14,471 nt of DNA from Syntrophomonadaceae bacterium. Its GTDB lineage: Bacteria > Bacillota > Syntrophomonadia > Syntrophomonadales > Syntrophomonadaceae. Numbering within the stretch: the stretch's first letter is position 1; every line of letters begins with the position of its first letter. The stretch lies in the NCBI GenBank assembly GCA_030526885.1, contig JAUNBV010000033.1, positions 1 to 14,471 of the forward strand. Direction: 5' to 3'. Positions 1-7,234 of the stretch are shown in pieces. Made by a program: the position numbers and the translations under genes. The notes under the pieces were generated by a model. The model made no database searches and was not told the DNA's origin. It saw only the letters and a program-made list of their open reading frames with translations.

Positions 1-43
1 TAGCTTTTTTTGCCTTGATATCAGCTGTGGTTATTGCTGCCAT
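1..43 (-). CDS. panB: Start of a gene, probably panB (ketopantoate hydroxymethyltransferase), cut by the window edge
   Basis: Only the first 14 codons are visible: an ATG at 43-41 reads MAAITTADIKAKKA and stays open to the window edge. A GGAGG site at 55-51 lies 7 nt before the ATG and directly follows the panG stop, so the two genes look translationally close and co-transcribed. PanB proteins commonly begin with a short segment of the type 'TTADI..MK' before the conserved TAYDY motif, which is not visible here. PanB makes ketopantoate from 2-oxoisovalerate and methylene-tetrahydrofolate, the step before ketopantoate reductase. The name is inferred mainly from the position after a panG-type gene plus this short N-terminus. 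Confidence 0.55.
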   Translation of the reverse strand, partial: MAAITTADIKAKKA

Positions 44-55
44 GATATGGCCTCC

Positions 56-946
56 TTACTTTACGGCCGCTATGCCGGTAAGCTCCCGCGCAAAAACGTG
101 TTGCAGCGCCTCCATATCCTTGGCGCTGATGTTACCTCTGTTCTTCGCTATCTTTACCGTTTCCAGTCCCAGGCGGCTGTAAATCTGCAACAGCTCCGGT
201 GCCTGTTCGGCCATACAGTTCAAGTGCTTGACCACGGTGGATAAATCGCCGCGCGCAATCGGACCGGTGAGCGCCTTGGTAACTCCGATCTTATCAATAT
301 TATTCACGGTCCCGCATATTAGGGGCATCAGGGATTTGGTGGCCAGTTCGCGGGGAATGCCGGTGTTTTCCAGCAGCTTGACCCCCAGGTCCACCAGGGT
401 GACCAGATAATTGGAAACCACGCAGGCCCCGGCGTGATACAGGGGCTTGCTGCTTTTGTCGATAAAGAAATACTCTCCGCCCAGCGTTTCTACCAAATCT
501 ACGGCCACATCATATGCCGCCGTTTCGCCCTCGATGCTGAACACCGAGCCGGGCAGGTTTTGCAGCGCCATCTCAGGGCTGGCGAACGATTGCAGCGGAT
601 GGACCGATAAAACATAGGCACCCAATTCCTGGGCGGCACGCAGGCTTTCCGAGGTCTGCGCTCCGCTCATATGCACCACGGTCTGCCCCGGCCCAAAGGC
701 TCCCGCTTCGGCCAGACAACTGGCGGCATCCTCTATGGCGCCGTCATTGGTGGTAATAAACAATATCTCAGACCGGCGCGCCACAGCATCGGGTTCCATA
801 ACCGCGGCTCCGGTACGCTCAGCCAACTGCTGTGCGGCTTCGGGGCGGGCGTCATGCACGCCGCACAACTCCCAACCCTGTTCGCACAGGATTATGCCCA
901 GAGCGGTGCCCACGACTCCCGCTCCGACTATGCCAAAACGTTTCAA
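56..946 (-). CDS. panG: DUF2520 Rossmann-fold oxidoreductase, PanG-type ketopantoate reductase
   Basis: A 296-residue cytoplasmic protein. Residues 1-30 form a Rossmann beta-alpha-beta unit with GAGVVG (8-13), the NAD(P)-binding loop. HPLQSF (116-121), the K167..Y170-H171 segment and ALTGPIARGD (225-234) are features of the family with an N-terminal Rossmann-like domain and a C-terminal DUF2520 domain. Members of this type (PanG of Francisella and Enterococcus faecalis EF1861) are ketopantoate reductases that replace PanE, and in E. faecalis the gene lies before panB, panC and panD. The start is TTG at 946-944, preceded by a perfect AGGAGG 8 nt upstream; no ATG or GTG in frame fits better. 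The downstream gene starts 12 nt after the stop. The pantothenate role is an inference from family and context; the family call itself is secure. Confidence 0.85.
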   Translation of the reverse strand: MKRFGIVGAGVVGTALGIILCEQGWELCGVHDARPEAAQQLAERTGAAVMEPDAVARRSEILFITTNDGAIEDAASCLAEAGAFGPGQTVVHMSGAQTSESLRAAQELGAYVLSVHPLQSFASPEMALQNLPGSVFSIEGETAAYDVAVDLVETLGGEYFFIDKSSKPLYHAGACVVSNYLVTLVDLGVKLLENTGIPRELATKSLMPLICGTVNNIDKIGVTKALTGPIARGDLSTVVKHLNCMAEQAPELLQIYSRLGLETVKIAKNRGNISAKDMEALQHVFARELTGIAAVK

Positions 947-996
947 TGGTTTTTCCTCCTCAGGAAAGCAGGGGTCCGTTCATTGCGCCTGCTTTC
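947..996 (-). promoter_or_regulatory. panG leader hairpin next to the ribosome site
   Basis: A perfect 9-bp inverted repeat, GAAAGCAGG (964-972) and CCTGCTTTC (988-996), lies in the panG leader just before its AGGAGG (956-951 region). Read on the minus strand, the 3' arm runs into TTTCCT, which can pair with AGGAAA overlapping the ribosome site. The two pairings share bases and exclude each other, so the leader could switch between open and closed states. On the plus strand the same hairpin is followed by GCTTTTTCG and could act as a weak terminator. Regulation is inferred from base pairing only. Confidence 0.4.
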
Positions 997-1095
997 GCTT
1001 TTTCGTCCTGCTCCCGGCGCTCCCCAGTCTTTCGCATCACGCTTGTTACTCGTGTTTGTGCCTTATATGCCCAATAAAGTAGCGTTAAGGTCAAT

Positions 1096-1126
1096 ATTTT
1101 AAGCGGGATGGTCTTTAAACTGTCAA
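1096..1126 (-). promoter_or_regulatory. Candidate sigma-A promoter of panG
   Basis: On the minus strand TTGACA (1126-1121) is followed after 18-19 nt by TTAAAA/TAAAAT (1102-1096). It lies in the 221-bp gap between folK and panG, pointing toward panG. The -35 is perfect and the -10 is AT-rich but imperfect. Confidence 0.4.
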
Positions 1127-1167
1127 CGTCAATAAGGATACAGGCGCGACCTCAGACCGCGGTTTCT

Positions 1168-1680
1168 CTACGCAAGAAGCCCGTCCGGGTCCAGCTTTCT
1201 GAATGGCGTCTCACCATCGGGGGGTCCTAGCCTATCAAACACCTCCTGGATTGAATCCCCATCGGGAAACACGCAATCCGGTGCGATTTCCATCAGCGGG
1301 ATCAGTACAAACAACCGTTGTTTCATGTACGGATGGGGAATCGTCAATTCCCGCTCTTTTATGACCTCCTGTCCGTACAGCAGGATGTCCAGGTCTATAT
1401 TACGGGGACCCCAGCGTTCAGTTCTCCGGCGTCCCAATTTGATTTCAATGTCCTTGAGCGCGGCCAATAGTTTTAAAGGGGCCAGCTCCGTTTTCAGTTC
1501 CATCACCTGATTTATAAAGTCCGGCTGGTGGCTGTTGCCCCAGGGCGGCGTCAGATACAGCGAGGAACAATCCACCCGTTCCGTTTCCGGCAATAACGCA
1601 ATCATCTGCTGCGCTTCCTGTAATAACCGCAACGAATCGCCCTGATTCGAACCCATACTTATATAAATACGTTCATTCAT
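1168..1680 (-). CDS. folK: FolK, 2-amino-4-hydroxy-6-hydroxymethyldihydropteridine pyrophosphokinase
   Basis: A 170-residue cytoplasmic enzyme of folate synthesis that transfers pyrophosphate from ATP to 6-hydroxymethyl-dihydropterin, giving the FolP substrate. SMGSNQGD (8-15) is the usual GSN start, RRTERWGPRNIDLDILLYG (85-103) carries the two metal-binding aspartates (D96, D98), and IPHPYMKQRLFVLIPL (114-129) is the conserved C-terminal part. Length is normal for the family. In many Firmicutes folB lies immediately before folK or is fused to it; here folB is about 8 kb away. The ATG has no clear Shine-Dalgarno site, and a candidate promoter lies so close that the mRNA leader would be only about 9 nt. 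Confidence 0.96.
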   Translation of the reverse strand: MNERIYISMGSNQGDSLRLLQEAQQMIALLPETERVDCSSLYLTPPWGNSHQPDFINQVMELKTELAPLKLLAALKDIEIKLGRRRTERWGPRNIDLDILLYGQEVIKERELTIPHPYMKQRLFVLIPLMEIAPDCVFPDGDSIQEVFDRLGPPDGETPFRKLDPDGLLA

Positions 1681-1695
1681 AGTGTGGTACCGTTT

Positions 1696-1724
1696 AAAAT
1701 ATCATAATATATAGGAATTGACAA
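1696..1724 (-). promoter_or_regulatory. Candidate folK promoter
   Basis: On the minus strand TTGTCA (1724-1719) and TATTTT (1701-1696) are separated by 17 nt. Transcription would start near 1689, about 9 nt before the folK ATG. The gap 1681-1799 is AT-rich and holds no ORF. Confidence 0.4.
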
Positions 1725-1799
1725 GCTTTTTTATTCATTTACGTATATTTTTTATGGCGCGGAAAAGAACGATTACTATATAGTCGCTTTTTCCCTCAT

Positions 1800-2981
1800 T
1801 TACTGTATTTTTAATACCTCGTCACACACATTGGCTGTCCGGCGGGCCGCTGCCACATCGTGTACCCGCAGCATATCGGCGCCGGCATTGATGGCCAGTG
1901 TCATGGCCGCCAGAGAGCCCTCCAGCCGCTCCTCGGGAGGCAGCCCCCGCTCCTGCCCGACAAAACGCTTGCGCGACACCCCGGCCAACAGGGGACGCCC
2001 CAGGCCGGTAAACGCTTTCAATTGCCGCAATATCTGCCGGTCTTCTTCGCCGCCCAGGCCAAAACCAAAACCGGGATCAAGGATAATCTTTTCCGCCGGC
2101 AGCCCGGCCTCAGCCGCCTGGGCCACAGCTTTTTGCAAATCGTCGATCATGGCGCCGATAACATCTTCCCCGGGGTAAAATTCCACATGCAGCCGGTTGT
2201 GCATCAGCACCGTCGGGCAGCCGTACCGCGCCAACAGCGGCAGCAGACCGGAATCCAACTGCCACATGCCTATATTATTGATGATATGAGCCCCGGCGTC
2301 AATGGCTGCTTCTGCCACTTCGGCCCGGAAGGTGTCCACCGATACTATAACCCCTTCCTGTGACAGCGCCTTTACCAGCGGCAGCACCCGCCTGCGCTCC
2401 TCGGCGGCGGAAACGAACGTGCCGCCGGGGCGGGAGGAATTGCCGCCCACATCTATAACGTCGGCGCCATCGTTGACCATGGTCAGAGCACGTTTGAACG
2501 CCTCCGCCTTGCTTTCCCGCCGTCCGCCGTGGGCAAAGGATTCGGGGCTGCGGTTGATAATGCCCATCAGCAGGGTACCGCTTCCCCAGGCCAGCTCCCG
2601 GCCGTGGGGCAGGCTCATGACGAACGCCTTGCGTTCGGTCAGCAGGTTTTTAATTTCCTGCGCCATTGCCGCCAACCCGAAGGGCTGTCCCTTTAATTTG
2701 GTCAGCAGGAGTTCATAGTGCTGCCGGGTACCGAGCAGCAGGATATCGCCTTCGCCTTTTCCCAGCACCGCCTCGCGCCACACCACCGCCTCGCCACCCC
2801 GGGCCAGCATTTCCTGTTTGATAATATTGGCGGCCGGCGCGCCGATGCTTTTTAACCGCAACGCCAAAAAGTCCGCTTTAGGCAGCATATAGCGCCACGA
2901 CTGCCGGCTGGCGCCCAGTTGTTCCAACAGCCTGACGGCTTCGCGCTGATTTCTAATTTCGATAATATGGTGCCCACCCAT
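1800..2981 (-). CDS. folP: FolP, dihydropteroate synthase with N-terminal extension
   Basis: A 393-residue protein that condenses pABA with hydroxymethyl-dihydropterin pyrophosphate to dihydropteroate. The TIM-barrel enzyme occupies residues 136-393: LMGIINRSPESF (138-149), DVGGNSSRPG (177-186), VSVDTF (213-218), LMHN (259-262), ILDPGFGFG (300-308), GVSRKRF (334-340) and RVHD (372-375). The pterin-site residues D216, D302, K338, R372 and H374 are kept. About 110-135 residues before the barrel have no counterpart in short FolP; similar N-terminal extensions occur in clostridial and other anaerobe enzymes. GGNSSRPG replaces the usual GGESTRPG, and IINNIG replaces IND(I/V). An AAGGAGG lies 5 nt before the ATG. 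Function is secure; the role of the extension is unknown. Confidence 0.95.
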   Translation of the reverse strand: MGGHHIIEIRNQREAVRLLEQLGASRQSWRYMLPKADFLALRLKSIGAPAANIIKQEMLARGGEAVVWREAVLGKGEGDILLLGTRQHYELLLTKLKGQPFGLAAMAQEIKNLLTERKAFVMSLPHGRELAWGSGTLLMGIINRSPESFAHGGRRESKAEAFKRALTMVNDGADVIDVGGNSSRPGGTFVSAAEERRRVLPLVKALSQEGVIVSVDTFRAEVAEAAIDAGAHIINNIGMWQLDSGLLPLLARYGCPTVLMHNRLHVEFYPGEDVIGAMIDDLQKAVAQAAEAGLPAEKIILDPGFGFGLGGEEDRQILRQLKAFTGLGRPLLAGVSRKRFVGQERGLPPEERLEGSLAAMTLAINAGADMLRVHDVAAARRTANVCDEVLKIQ

Positions 2982-2991
2982 GATGCCCTCC

Positions 2992-3030
2992 TTAAAAATA
3001 AAGGGACAAGCCGCTCAAAAGGCTCATCCC
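2992..3030 (-). terminator. Terminator or attenuator between the HD gene and folP
   Basis: On the minus strand GGGATGAGCC (3030-3021) pairs over 10 bp, with two G-U pairs, with GGCTTGTCCC (3012-3003). It is followed by TTTATTTTT, which runs straight into the folP AAGGAGG. The hairpin follows the HD-protein stop (3048) by 17 nt. It looks like an intrinsic terminator placed so that folP depends on read-through or on a promoter inside the HD gene. Confidence 0.65.
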
Positions 3031-3047
3031 CGGGCGCTACCATGATG

Positions 3048-3572
3048 CTAATAGGCAAAGCCGTTAATGCTGAATTCTCTGGTGTTGGGCTTGGAACAGT
3101 TGTCAAAATGCTCACATACCGCACAATTGCGGGCCAGATTGCCCGCGCGGTGCAGGCGCTCTCCCAAAAAGCTCATCTCGCGGCTGGGGGAGCTGTGTTC
3201 GAACACGGCGCGGCAGATGATATCGATTTCATGCGCTCCGAATCCGGCCTCGGGCAACATTTTCCGCGCCAGCTGCGCGCTTACGGTGGCATGGCATTCA
3301 CCGCTTATATACTGCTGCCACAGGCCCACATCATGCAACAACCCGGCGGCGTAAATCACTTCCTTGGCGGCCAGCCGGCTGCTCAACCCGGCTTCCTTTA
3401 CAAAGTAATTGAGCTCGTTCTGCTCCAAAATCAGGATATAAGTGATACGGGCCACATCGAAATGGTGGCTCATATCATGATCGCAATGGGAATCGCCTTT
3501 TTCCTGTTCCACATTGCGACGGATATACTCCTGATAGGTGGGATCGCTTACCAGATGCTGGATCCGCTTCAC
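3048..3572 (-). CDS. HD-domain protein with C-terminal cysteine cluster
   Basis: A 174-residue protein of the HD phosphohydrolase-like superfamily. Visible elements are H37-x-D39 in SHHFDVAR, the HD pair H80-D81 in LLHDVG, and EHSS near 125-128. The last acidic ligand, usually in an 'ADK' segment ahead of a cysteine cluster in clostridial relatives, is replaced: the segment reads RAGNLARNC. A cysteine group C150, C153, C159 follows and could bind a metal. Such proteins often neighbour folate genes in Clostridia, so a role in folate metabolism is possible but unproven. The start is GTG at 3572: GGGAGGTG lies 6 nt upstream, whereas the upstream in-frame GTG at 3581 overlaps that site. Catalytic activity is uncertain because of the missing aspartate. 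Confidence 0.85.
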   Translation of the reverse strand: MKRIQHLVSDPTYQEYIRRNVEQEKGDSHCDHDMSHHFDVARITYILILEQNELNYFVKEAGLSSRLAAKEVIYAAGLLHDVGLWQQYISGECHATVSAQLARKMLPEAGFGAHEIDIICRAVFEHSSPSREMSFLGERLHRAGNLARNCAVCEHFDNCSKPNTREFSINGFAY

Positions 3573-3603
3573 CTGCTCCACCTCCCGTTTCTCATCGACC
3601 GGC

Positions 3604-3632
3604 TATATAAATTATTATGCGGCGGGGTGCAA
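3604..3632 (-). promoter_or_regulatory. Candidate promoter of the HD gene
   Basis: On the minus strand TTGCAC (3632-3627) and TATATA (3609-3604) are 17 nt apart and would give a leader of about 25 nt containing the GGGAGGTG ribosome site. Both hexamers are only moderate matches. Confidence 0.33.
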
Positions 3633-3659
3633 AATCCTTTATTATTCCTTGATTTTTTC

Positions 3660-5522
3660 CTAATTCTCTTCTGCCGGGGCCTCCGGCGCGGCAACAGCAT
3701 CCGCCGCCGGTGCGCCACCCTCCATAATGGCGGTGAACTCTTCGGCTTCCACGGTCTCTTTTTCCATCAGGGTAGCGGCCACCGCATGCAGCCGTTCCAT
3801 ATGTGCTTCAAGAATGCTTTTGGCTTTCTCGTAGGCAGCGTCGATATAGGCGCTGGCCTCCTTGTCGATGGCAAAGGCTATGGCATCGGAATAATCGCGT
3901 TCCTTGGAGATATCGCGCCCCAAAAAGACCTCCTCGCTCTTGTGCCCAAAGGTCATGGGACCCAGTTCCTCGCTCATGCCGTATTCGGTTATCATCTTGC
4001 GCACAATAGAGCTGGCGCGCTGCAGATCGTTTTGCGCTCCGGTACTGATATCGCCCAAGACCAGGGCCTCCGCCACGCGCCCGCCCAGCAGGGTAGCCAC
4101 TTCGTCCAGCATATATGATTTAGTGATATAGTTGCGGTCCTCCTCCGGCAGCAGCAGGGTATAGCCCCCGGCGCGGCCGCGCGGGATGATGGATATTTTG
4201 TGCAGCTTGTCGGTATTGGGCAAGGCATAGCTCACTACTGCGTGGCCCGCTTCATGGTAAGCCACCAGCCGGCGTTCCTTATCGGAGATAACGCGGGTCT
4301 TTTTCTCCGGCCCGGCGATGACGCGCTCGATGGATTCCTCCAATTCATGCATGCCGATCGCGGCTTTATCGCGCCGCGCCGTCAGCAGGGCCGCCTCGTT
4401 GACCAGATTGGCCAGGTCGGCGCCGGTAAACCCCGGGGTGCGCTTGGCCAGTATTTCCAGATTTACGTTCGCCTCCAGCGGTTTACCTTCGGCGTGCACT
4501 TTTAAAATCGCCTCGCGCCCCTTTACATCGGGGCGGTCGATGAGGATATGGCGGTCGAAACGGCCGGGGCGCAGCAGGGCGGGATCAAGGATGTCGGGAC
4601 GGTTGGTAGAGGCCATAACGATGATGCCCTCATTGGTAGAAAAGCCGTCCATCTCCACCAGCAATTGGTTCAGGGTCTGTTCGCGCTCGTCATGTCCGCC
4701 GCCCAGTCCGGCGCCGCGGTGGCGGCCCACCGCGTCGATCTCATCGATGAACACGATACAGGGGGAGTTTTTCTTGGCCTGTTCAAACAAGTCGCGCACG
4801 CGGGAAGCGCCCACGCCCACAAACATTTCCACGAAATCGGAGCCGCTGATGGAAAAGAACGGAACGCCCGCTTCGCCGGCCACCGCTTTGGCCATCAGGG
4901 TCTTGCCGGTGCCGGGCGCGCCGAACAGCAACACCCCGCGGGGGATCTTGGCGCCCATTTTCACGAATTTATCCGGGTTTTTGAGGAATTCCACCACTTC
5001 CATCATTTCTTCCTTGGCTTCCTCGGCCCCGGCGACGTCCTTAAAGCTTACCTTCACGTTTTCGCCCGACATCATGCGCGCCTTGCTCTTGCCGAATTGC
5101 ATCACCTTGCCGCCGCCACCCTGCGTCTGGTTCATGAAAAAGATTAAAAATCCCACCATCAACAGTATAAAGAACAGGGTAGGCAGCCACGATAACCACA
5201 CCGAGGGCACCGGCGCCGGCTGCGTATCTACTTGGACTTTCTTGGCGATCATAATGTCCACGATGCCGCTTTCTTTGTCGGCGAATGTGGACACGCTTTC
5301 CCCGGTGGTCAGTTTTGCATTTATGCTCAGCACAGCATCCTCAACGATTACGGTGGCTTCCGCCACCTGGCCGTTTTGGACCTTGGAGTAAAACTCCGAA
5401 TACATCATTTCCACGCTGGTTTCCACCGGCTGCGAAAGCCCTCTTATGGCAAATACCGCGATCAATATGATAACCATATAAATGGCTATATTTTTAAGGG
5501 CATTTTTATCCGTTTTCATCAT
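3660..5522 (-). CDS. ftsH: FtsH, ATP-dependent zinc metalloprotease of the membrane
   Basis: A 620-residue membrane protease that unfolds and degrades membrane and regulatory proteins. Membrane helices lie at about 10-29 and 108-130, enclosing an extracytoplasmic domain. The AAA domain has Walker A GAPGTGKT (201-208), Walker B IVFIDE (256-261) and the second region of homology with LLRPGRFDR (316-324). The M41 protease site is HEAGH (423-427), with D499 in GAQNDL as the likely third zinc ligand. The C-terminus ends in an Ala/Pro/Glu tail (603-620). Length is normal. Two ATGs stand in tandem: GGAGG is 3 nt before the first (5522) and 6 nt before the second (5519), so the second may be the true start. 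It follows tilS after 131 bp, with its own promoter in the gap. Confidence 0.98.
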   Translation of the reverse strand: MMKTDKNALKNIAIYMVIILIAVFAIRGLSQPVETSVEMMYSEFYSKVQNGQVAEATVIVEDAVLSINAKLTTGESVSTFADKESGIVDIMIAKKVQVDTQPAPVPSVWLSWLPTLFFILLMVGFLIFFMNQTQGGGGKVMQFGKSKARMMSGENVKVSFKDVAGAEEAKEEMMEVVEFLKNPDKFVKMGAKIPRGVLLFGAPGTGKTLMAKAVAGEAGVPFFSISGSDFVEMFVGVGASRVRDLFEQAKKNSPCIVFIDEIDAVGRHRGAGLGGGHDEREQTLNQLLVEMDGFSTNEGIIVMASTNRPDILDPALLRPGRFDRHILIDRPDVKGREAILKVHAEGKPLEANVNLEILAKRTPGFTGADLANLVNEAALLTARRDKAAIGMHELEESIERVIAGPEKKTRVISDKERRLVAYHEAGHAVVSYALPNTDKLHKISIIPRGRAGGYTLLLPEEDRNYITKSYMLDEVATLLGGRVAEALVLGDISTGAQNDLQRASSIVRKMITEYGMSEELGPMTFGHKSEEVFLGRDISKERDYSDAIAFAIDKEASAYIDAAYEKAKSILEAHMERLHAVAATLMEKETVEAEEFTAIMEGGAPAADAVAAPEAPAEEN

Positions 5523-5580
5523 TTTCCTCCCCGGAATATCCGGAAACCGGGCGCTTGAGCGCCGCTCCCCTCATGCTGGT
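5523..5580 (-). promoter_or_regulatory. ftsH leader with two hairpins
   Basis: The leader contains GGCGC-TCAA-GCGCC and then CCGGA-TAT-TCCGG; the second ends on bases adjoining the GGGGAGG ribosome site, so it could modulate access. No known riboswitch or heat-shock element (CIRCE or similar) is recognisable. Confidence 0.35.
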
Positions 5581-5598
5581 TTATTGAAAAGTAGTCAT

Positions 5599-5627
5599 AT
5601 TGTAGCATAAGCCTTTTTCGAACACAA
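5599..5627 (-). promoter_or_regulatory. ftsH promoter
   Basis: On the minus strand TTGTGT (5627-5622) and TACAAT (5604-5599) are exactly 17 nt apart in the tilS-ftsH gap, pointing at ftsH. Hexamer match and spacing are those of a good sigma-A promoter. Confidence 0.6.
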
Positions 5628-5653
5628 CGGCAGGGTATCATATCGGCCTCAAT

Positions 5654-7042
5654 TTAGTGTGCCACGCCAAAGTTCTCGCCCCGCACCGCGCGGATTACCA
5701 GCAGTTCACGGGTGGCGGCGTTTACGGCGGCATTCCGCGCCGCGCCGCGTCCCGGCAGGGCATAGATCTCACCGGTCACCAGGGAGGCCAGCAGCGGAGC
5801 CGCATCGCGCTGTGACTGCGGTATCTTGGCTTCCATCAACACATCCTTGAGCTTTTTGCTGCCCGTCATCCCCGGGGGCTCGAAGCGGTCGCCGGGGCGG
5901 CGGGAGCGCAGGCACAGCGGCCATTGTAAACGCTCATAGTCCAAGGCCAGCTCACCGGGGGCACGCTGCCAATGGGCTTTAACGCTGCGATACAGTTCCC
6001 AGCAGCGCCCGTCCGGTAACGCCACCGGCCCAGGGGCGGCGATCTCCACCCCAAACGGCTCCGCCGCCGCCGGCGCGCCGCCGATAATCATGCGTCCGTA
6101 TTCCAGCCGCGCGGTCACCGCTTTATTCAATACCACGCGGTGCGACGAGCCGTTCTTGGTGCCCAGCTCCCGCAGGCGTGCCACCGCCTCCAATCCCCAT
6201 TCCCCGGGAAAGTTATCCTTCAGCGCCACCAGCAAAACGCGCCGCTGCAAGGCACACGGCAACTCGTACAGAGCGTTACGCTCCAGCACCATCTCGCCTT
6301 CACCGCCGGCGGTCACGATCCCGGCCAGCGCGGAGCGGCTCAGCGCCTCCAGCAAGGCTTCATCCTCGGCAGCCACTTCCGCCAGCCGGTTCAGCGCGTC
6401 GTCCACCGACGGATTATACTGCTCCCGCAGCAACGGCAACAGCTGATGGCGAATGCGGTTGCGGGTATAGGCAAGGTCATAATTGCTATCATCGATGCAA
6501 TACGGCAATCTTTTTTCCTCTACATACGCCATGATATCGGCGCGGCTGACAATCAGCAGCGGGCGGATTAAGTCGCCGTTGACGGGCAGGATGCCGCGCA
6601 GCCCGCGGATGCCGCTGCCCCGTAGCAGGTGCAGCAGCACCGATTCGGCGCGGTCGCCGCTATGGTGCGCGGTGGCGATAGCGGCCGCACCCGTTTCCGC
6701 TTTCAGCTCCCGGAAAAATCCATAACGGGCCTGGCGTCCGGCATCCTCCAGCGACCAGCCGTTGCGCTGCGCCAACTCCCGCACCTCCACCCGGCGGCAG
6801 TGCAGCATGACCCCATAATCCTCACAGCGCCGCCGCACCAGTTCCTGCTCCGCATCCGCCTCCGGGCGCAATCCATGATTAAGATGCGCCGCGATGACGG
6901 AAAAGCCCAGTTCCCCCCGCAACCCGCACAATACATCCAGCAGGGCCATGGAGTCCGGCCCGCCGGAAACCCCCGCGATCACTGCGGCGCCGTTTTGTAT
7001 CATATTATTTGCGTTGATAAACGCTTTTAACCGCGCAATCAC
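5654..7042 (-). CDS. tilS: TilS, tRNA(Ile) lysidine synthase
   Basis: A 462-residue cytoplasmic enzyme that attaches lysine to C34 of the tRNA-Ile with CAU anticodon, using ATP. The N-terminal PP-loop domain has SGGPDS (26-31), the NHGLRP segment (55-60), TAHHSGDRAES (124-134), GIRGLRGILP (144-153) and YTRNRIRHQLLP (192-203). The C-terminal TilS domain is visible at about 375-455, with LRSRRPGDRFEPPG (378-391). The usual HHxDDQAE motif is altered to HHSGDRAE. Start is GTG at 7042 with GGGAG 7 nt upstream. In many Firmicutes tilS is followed by hpt and then ftsH; here ftsH follows directly. The function call is secure. Confidence 0.96.
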   Translation of the reverse strand: MIARLKAFINANNMIQNGAAVIAGVSGGPDSMALLDVLCGLRGELGFSVIAAHLNHGLRPEADAEQELVRRRCEDYGVMLHCRRVEVRELAQRNGWSLEDAGRQARYGFFRELKAETGAAAIATAHHSGDRAESVLLHLLRGSGIRGLRGILPVNGDLIRPLLIVSRADIMAYVEEKRLPYCIDDSNYDLAYTRNRIRHQLLPLLREQYNPSVDDALNRLAEVAAEDEALLEALSRSALAGIVTAGGEGEMVLERNALYELPCALQRRVLLVALKDNFPGEWGLEAVARLRELGTKNGSSHRVVLNKAVTARLEYGRMIIGGAPAAAEPFGVEIAAPGPVALPDGRCWELYRSVKAHWQRAPGELALDYERLQWPLCLRSRRPGDRFEPPGMTGSKKLKDVLMEAKIPQSQRDAAPLLASLVTGEIYALPGRGAARNAAVNAATRELLVIRAVRGENFGVAH

Positions 7043-7086
7043 GATGCCGCTCCCTGCCTTTAATCAGCTTTTAAATCCCTGCGCTA

Positions 7087-7092
7087 ATTATA
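7087..7092 (-). promoter_or_regulatory. Candidate tilS promoter -10 element
   Basis: A perfect TATAAT on the minus strand lies 45 nt before the tilS GTG in the divergent tilS / acyl-CoA synthetase gap. No convincing -35 hexamer stands 16-18 nt upstream. Confidence 0.35.
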
Positions 7093-7142
7093 CTACAAAT
7101 ATGCGGCAATTATAAAAATCGAAGTCTAAAGGCGCAATTTTT

Positions 7143-7171
7143 AAGACATTTTATCGCGGGTATGCTATACT
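7143..7171 (+). promoter_or_regulatory. Promoter of the acyl-CoA synthetase gene (extended -10)
   Basis: AAGACA (7143-7148) and TATACT (7166-7171) are 17 nt apart. The -10 is preceded by TG one base upstream (extended -10), which would compensate for the weaker -35. It points at the gene starting at 7235. Confidence 0.5.
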
Positions 7172-7234
7172 ATATTATATAAAGAAAATTCGGACAGTAA
7201 AGGTATCTCGGTTATTGGGAAGGAGATGGTCTGT

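Noticed and set aside
2919..5391. Long plus-strand open frames of about 400 and 357 codons
   Set aside because: They lie antisense to folP, the HD gene and ftsH, whose motifs are unmistakable; in GC-rich DNA the opposite strand often stays open.
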